DNA of 64,000 nt from assembly GCA_037176705.1 (NCBI GenBank), contig CM073886.1, positions 123,776,501-123,840,500 on the forward strand. Direction: 5' to 3'. Under the pieces are notes generated by a model that searched no databases, was not told the DNA's origin, and saw only the letters and a program-made list of their open reading frames with translations. This DNA is from Molossus alvarezi. Lineage: Eukaryota; Chordata; Mammalia; Chiroptera; Molossidae. The position numbers were made by a program, and so were the translations under genes. This document shows, piece by piece, positions 52,501-58,500 of this stretch (position 1 is its first letter; each line of letters starts with the position of its first letter).

Positions 52501-55500
52501 ACAAGGAAGGATTGCCTGAACTGGAGAGACAGGGGTAAAAAAAATCACAGATATGGAAAAAAAAACAACAAGAAAACAAACAAAAACCTTCCAAATGATT
52601 GAAATAAGTGAAAGAGAAGGAAAAGTAACATGTGTATGCCTTAATTACTCATAGAGCAAGTTATCTTAAAAAAAATACTTTTATAGAAAATTTTAAAACT
52701 TTTTGAATGCATACAAAAAACCCACAGTGACCTAGCAATTATATTATCATTAATTTCTACTAGCTCAGTTGCCAAGATGTTACTGGAGGAAAAAAAAGTG
52801 TTTGCTTTGGTTGTTAAAAGTACTAATGACATTATAGTTCCTCCGGCCAATAGAGGCCACTGTTCATTCAGCAACTGTGCTTTCCCTTTAACTGCTAACC
52901 AAGGAGGAACCCTGTGCCACAATTCTTTCTCGGAGCCTATACTTTACCACCAGATAAAAGCAATTTTCCTGCTCTTGGATTCACAACTGTTATCTGCCAC
53001 AAATTACTATGTACTTCAGAAGATAACACAACACGAATGTAATTTTGTAATGGCATTACTAAACTGTATTCAATAGTCTGTTTACTTTTACTGGGTATTT
53101 TATAAACTGTAACTTGTATAAAAAATTTACAAAACTGAAACAAAATATTCTCTAAATAAATAAAAAAAATTAATTTAATTGTTTGGATCCATTTAGAGTT
53201 GTCTTTTCTTGTGAATACAATTTCTAGAGCCATAATTCTCAAAACTGTGGTCTAGGAAATTGAGGTACCTAGGACATTTTCAGGGATTCTGCAAAGTTAA
53301 AATCATTTTCATAATAAAACAAAGATATTATTTGTCATTTTTAACTCTCATTCTCTCACAAGTATATACTGAAGTTTCCAGAGGCTCCACTGCATGTGAA
53401 ATCACACAGACCGAATGCAAAAGCACACATGGTAATTCAGCTATCTTCTACCCAGTTATTACAGAGATCTGCAAAAATCTAATAGAATACCACTCTACTC
53501 ATTAGTTTTCTTTATAGCAAATATGGATATTTTCTTTTTTTTTTTTTTAATCCTCACCTGAGGACATTTTTCCATTTTTTGTTCAGGTAGAGTGGGAGGG
53601 AGAGAGAGGAACAGAGAGAGAGAGAGAAACATCGACGTGAAAGGGACACATCGAGTGGCTGCCACCCACACGACCAACCAGGGCCGGGGACAAACTGCAA
53701 CCGAGGTACATGCCCTTTGCGGGAACCGAACCCGGGTCTCTCTGGACCGCAGGCCGACGCTCTAACCGCTGAGCCAAACCGGCCAGGGCACAAATATGGA
53801 TATTTTCATTAAAATGTTATTTATGTTTACATGTAAAAAGTATGTTATTTTAATATGTTAATGTGTATTTTAATTTCTCAATTTAATTCCTAGTGTGATA
53901 AACATTGACATAAATAACTCCAATAGCAAAAAAGTTATTCTAGGTTCTTCAGAAGCTATTTTATTTTCTTATCTTGCATTCTCAAAATCAAGGCAGTACA
54001 AGAGACTGTATAAATAAATATCATAAATCTAATTTTTAAATTTAAGTTTAAAAAGTCAAACCATGGTCCCAATAAAAGTTTACCTGCAACAAAAGTTCAT
54101 AATCCTCAGTATCACTCTAATAAAATTGTAAACATCTCTTAAGAACAACTCATCCATTTATTATTCCTTACTCTATGTTCACCAATGGATACTATCCTAA
54201 TCACAAGTTAGACAAATTGGAAGAAAAAGGATAAAAAGGAAATCCAGTTAATGTACAAACTCAACACTGCACCATCTGAAGCATGCACTAAATTCCAAGG
54301 TGGGGAAAGAGAAGAGCTAAAAAATTTAATGGCTAAATAATTTTAGATGTTTTTACACCAAAACAAAGATACACTTAATGAGTCTCATGAATGTTTAGAA
54401 TCAAACATAATACTTTACGATGAAACTATATGGTAAAATTCTTACACAAGCTATGTCCTAACAAAGTTAACTCAGTTCACTCTGTTCCTCTGCCCTTAAG
54501 GTATTACATTATATTAAACAACAAAAAAATTCCTTGAAGGCCTCTCATTAGAAGCATTATGAATTAACTGTAACACATTCCTTGCAGAGTTTAGATTCTG
54601 ACCTTTTATCATATACAATGGCCTAAAGTGCTTATCACAACTGCCTATAGATTGCAACCAAATTCATCTTCAAAACAACTAGCGATAACTATGTGTGGTA
54701 TCCATTTAACAGTATTAACTCCAAGCATACAATTAAGAGAAAATCAGGGAAAGGAGCAAGTAGCCCTCTTTCTCAATAATATATCAAAACGGCAACTTCA
54801 TTTACATGTCTACTTTAAAGGGAGAATTATTCTTTACAATGAACATTTTATAAAAAATATTGTCCTAGCTATACCTAATCACATAGAATAATTACACAAA
54901 TATTTTATGCTCACCTTGAAGTTTAACAGATCTATTTAACTCATATGTAATTTTAATAAAAATGTTTAATGAGAATTTAGCCTTTCAATTTTAATAGAAA
55001 TATTTCACAGAATAGTCTAACTCTAAAAATGAAAAATACTTAACATGACAACCATATATCTGCCTTCACTCTTAGACATGGAGCATACCTTTCTGACTAA
55101 TCGAAGTGCTTGTGTCCTCTCTACCTCGTTGCTCTGCTGTATGTCAATGCACCTAAATAATACACAAAATAATTATTGATAAAAGTCTTAACAGTTTTTT
55201 GTAAAACAGTAGCACTAGATCAGACCCATATTTGTAATATCAATATGGTATTTAAAATTTTAATACACGTAAATATGTAGTACCAGTTGATATTTAGTTA
55301 GCTTACATATCTCCAGTGATAAATACTTATTATAATAAAACATTTCAAAAGTACTTCATTTAAAACTCTAGGAAAGTAGATAAGAATTTAGCAAATAATT
55401 CACAGAATTACATATGTCTACACAGAAATAATAAACATAGAGCAAAGTACCAGAAATCTACTGAAAAAAAAATTCATCTGTCTGATAAAATTCAGATATT

Positions 55501-58500
55501 TTATAAAAACTGTGAAAGGAAGATATTTTAAGCTTACAATTTAGTTTGTGATTTTTAACCAGGGCCTAAATTTTATATAGAGGAGTGAGCAAAAGTAGGT
55601 TTACAGTTGTGAGTACATGAAAGTTTATTCTTGTATTACTATTTATTATTATTGTATTATTTTCCTATAAGCAACTGTAACCCTATTTTTGCCCCACTTC
55701 TGTATTATGACTAAGTTAAAAGTCTTATGTATTAGCCACAATAATTCTATTTTACCAAAATATAATTTCAATTCTGAGTGTACTTCAAAAATTAACACTC
55801 AAATATCACTTAATTGACGTTTCTCTCCAAAATTTATTAAATTGTTCAATTTCTAAAGTCTTTTATTTATGTTGCAGAATAAGTCATTTTTACTTATATT
55901 TATGCAGTTCATTATTCTAATCAATACTTTCTATATGGATAGTTTACTATTCTAAAAGCATTTCTTCTCTCTGTATATAATTAATCTAGAGCAATTTTGT
56001 TAAAAAAGTAAATAGATACAGAATTCCATTTCTGGCCGCAACAGAGAGGCTAGGCTCAGATCAAGCTTCTTGCCTAAAACAACTATAAAGGTTGAACTAA
56101 TTTGTAAAGCCACTGTTAAAAAGAGCAATGGATAAAAACCCCTAGAAAGAGAAGCACAAATTCCATATCAATCCCAGGCTTTGTCCCTGGGGGCCCTTGT
56201 CAATCCCCAGTTTTAGGGGAACAGAGTCGTAGCAGGAAGAAGTCTTGTTGGACTGAAGGGGACAGGTTGAACTTCAGGACAGCCAAAGCGGCTAGAACTT
56301 GAAGAAAATCCCATAGAGAAGAAAAAATAGGAAAGGGAGCACAAATTTGCATGCAGTCTTCTCTTAAAGGTACTTGTCAATTTCTACGTTGTGCAAAACA
56401 GGGTTATAATCCAAGAAAGCAATCTAAAAGCTACTGTGGAGAAGCTAAGGAATTCAGCAGAAATTCAGCAGGTACATAATACTCTAAAATAGATAATTAG
56501 GCCTCAAGTCTGGTCAAGGTGAAGGGGTACTGCTGAATATTTACACTTTCATTTGAAATCCCAAACAGCCACTTCCTAGAGCAAAGGCAAAGCTAAACCC
56601 ATCAGTGTGATACACCAACATTCCAGAATAAATCTTAACTCTCTTAAGGGGACAATAATATGATCCAGAGCCAGAAGTGTTGAATGTACATCCAATTAGA
56701 TAATAATATAAGATATGCTTTAAAACAAATGAAGGGCCAAGTATAAACAAAAAAGTAAAAGAAAATGACAATATAAACAGCACACACATTGGAATCATCA
56801 TACAGAGCTCTATGCATAACTATGATTAATATGCTCAAGAAAGTAGAAGATGAAGAAATAAGTAGAGACTTAGAATCTTTAAATAAAAGTAAAATAAATC
56901 ACAGAAATATAATAACTAAAATTGAAAATTCAAGAGACTGATTTACTAGCAGGATGGAAGAATTAAAAAAACCACATATGTAGAAGCACAAAGATTAACA
57001 AAGGATGAAAACACAGTAAGGGTATCAGAGACAGGTGGGACAGTGAATGGATGAACAGATTCAACTTACATAGCTGGAGTACCAAAGAGGAGAAACTATA
57101 ACAACAAAAAAACACCTTTTAAAGTAGCCTGAGGAAAAAAGACATATCACTTACAAAGGAGTAACAAAAATAAAAAAAAACTTTTTACTGTTCAACAGGT
57201 TAAAAAAAAAACAAACCAGAAAACTTATTTGAAGCATTGAAAAATAGTAACCAGACATTAAAAAAATTTTTTTTTAAAAGCCTTCAAACAAGAAGGCAAA
57301 ATAGAGGCAATTACAGACAAAAGATGAGAGAATTTATCTCCAGTAAACCTGCACTACAAGAAACAGCAATGAAAATTTAACAAACAGATAAAGTGATCCA
57401 AGATGAAAGTGTAAAAATACAAAAACGAAGAATATTGGAATGCATATGTAATGTAGGTAAATATCAATAGTTGCAGTTTAAAACAAGAATAGTACTATCC
57501 TGTGGGGTTACAAATATATGTAGAAATAACAAATACAGCAATAACAAAAAAAGGGGAGAAGATATAGTTAAATAGTAAGAGGTTTCCTGCATTGTGCTGG
57601 TTGTAATAAAAGTGACAGACCTTAATGTGTGAAGGATACATGCTGTAATCTCTAGGGCAACTGCTGAAGACATTAATAGAAGAGAAAACCTCAATTATTC
57701 CAATAGAAATGAAAAAGGGGAAACAAAAGAACAAAAAACAGATGTGACAAATAGAATACAAATAGCAAGATAGCAAACAAACTCAAAAATATGAAAAACT
57801 GATAACCAGAAGACAAATTCATATATATAATCACATTAAATAAAGCCCAGAGATCATGTATATAAAAAACCACTAAACATAGTCTAAACACTTCAATTAG
57901 AAGACAAAGATGTCAAACCAGTTAAAAACAAAACCTATATGATGTTTATAGGAGAGAAACTTAAATGTAAGGACAGAAAAGATAGAAAGTAAAAGAATGG
58001 GAAAAGATGTATTACCCAAGCCTTAAGAAGAAGAAAGCTGGTGTAGCTATATTTCAATAACAAGAACTGACACAAGTAAAAATATTAGCAAACCAAATTC
58101 AGTTATACATGAAAAAGATGTGACATCACGAACAAGTATTTACTTCAGGACTGTAAACAAAAAATAGAAAAAAATCCATTAAAAGCCTACAGCAAGTTTC
58201 ATAAATAAGGACAAAATACTGAACACTTTCAATCTGAGTTTAGGAGCAAAATAAAGATTTCCACTACCACCATAATAAAATGCTCATCATATGCAATTAA
58301 TGCTTATGTAATAGAAACTAAAAAATAATTTTAAAAACAATTAGAATTGAAAGTGAATTTAGCAAGATAAATAGATAAGCGGTTAATATATAAAAAATAC
58401 ACTATTTTTCTGCTAGTAAAAATGATGAGAAAAATTAATTACATTAATAAATAAAAATATATAAATAATAAAAATATACCTTAAATAAACATAACAACTA

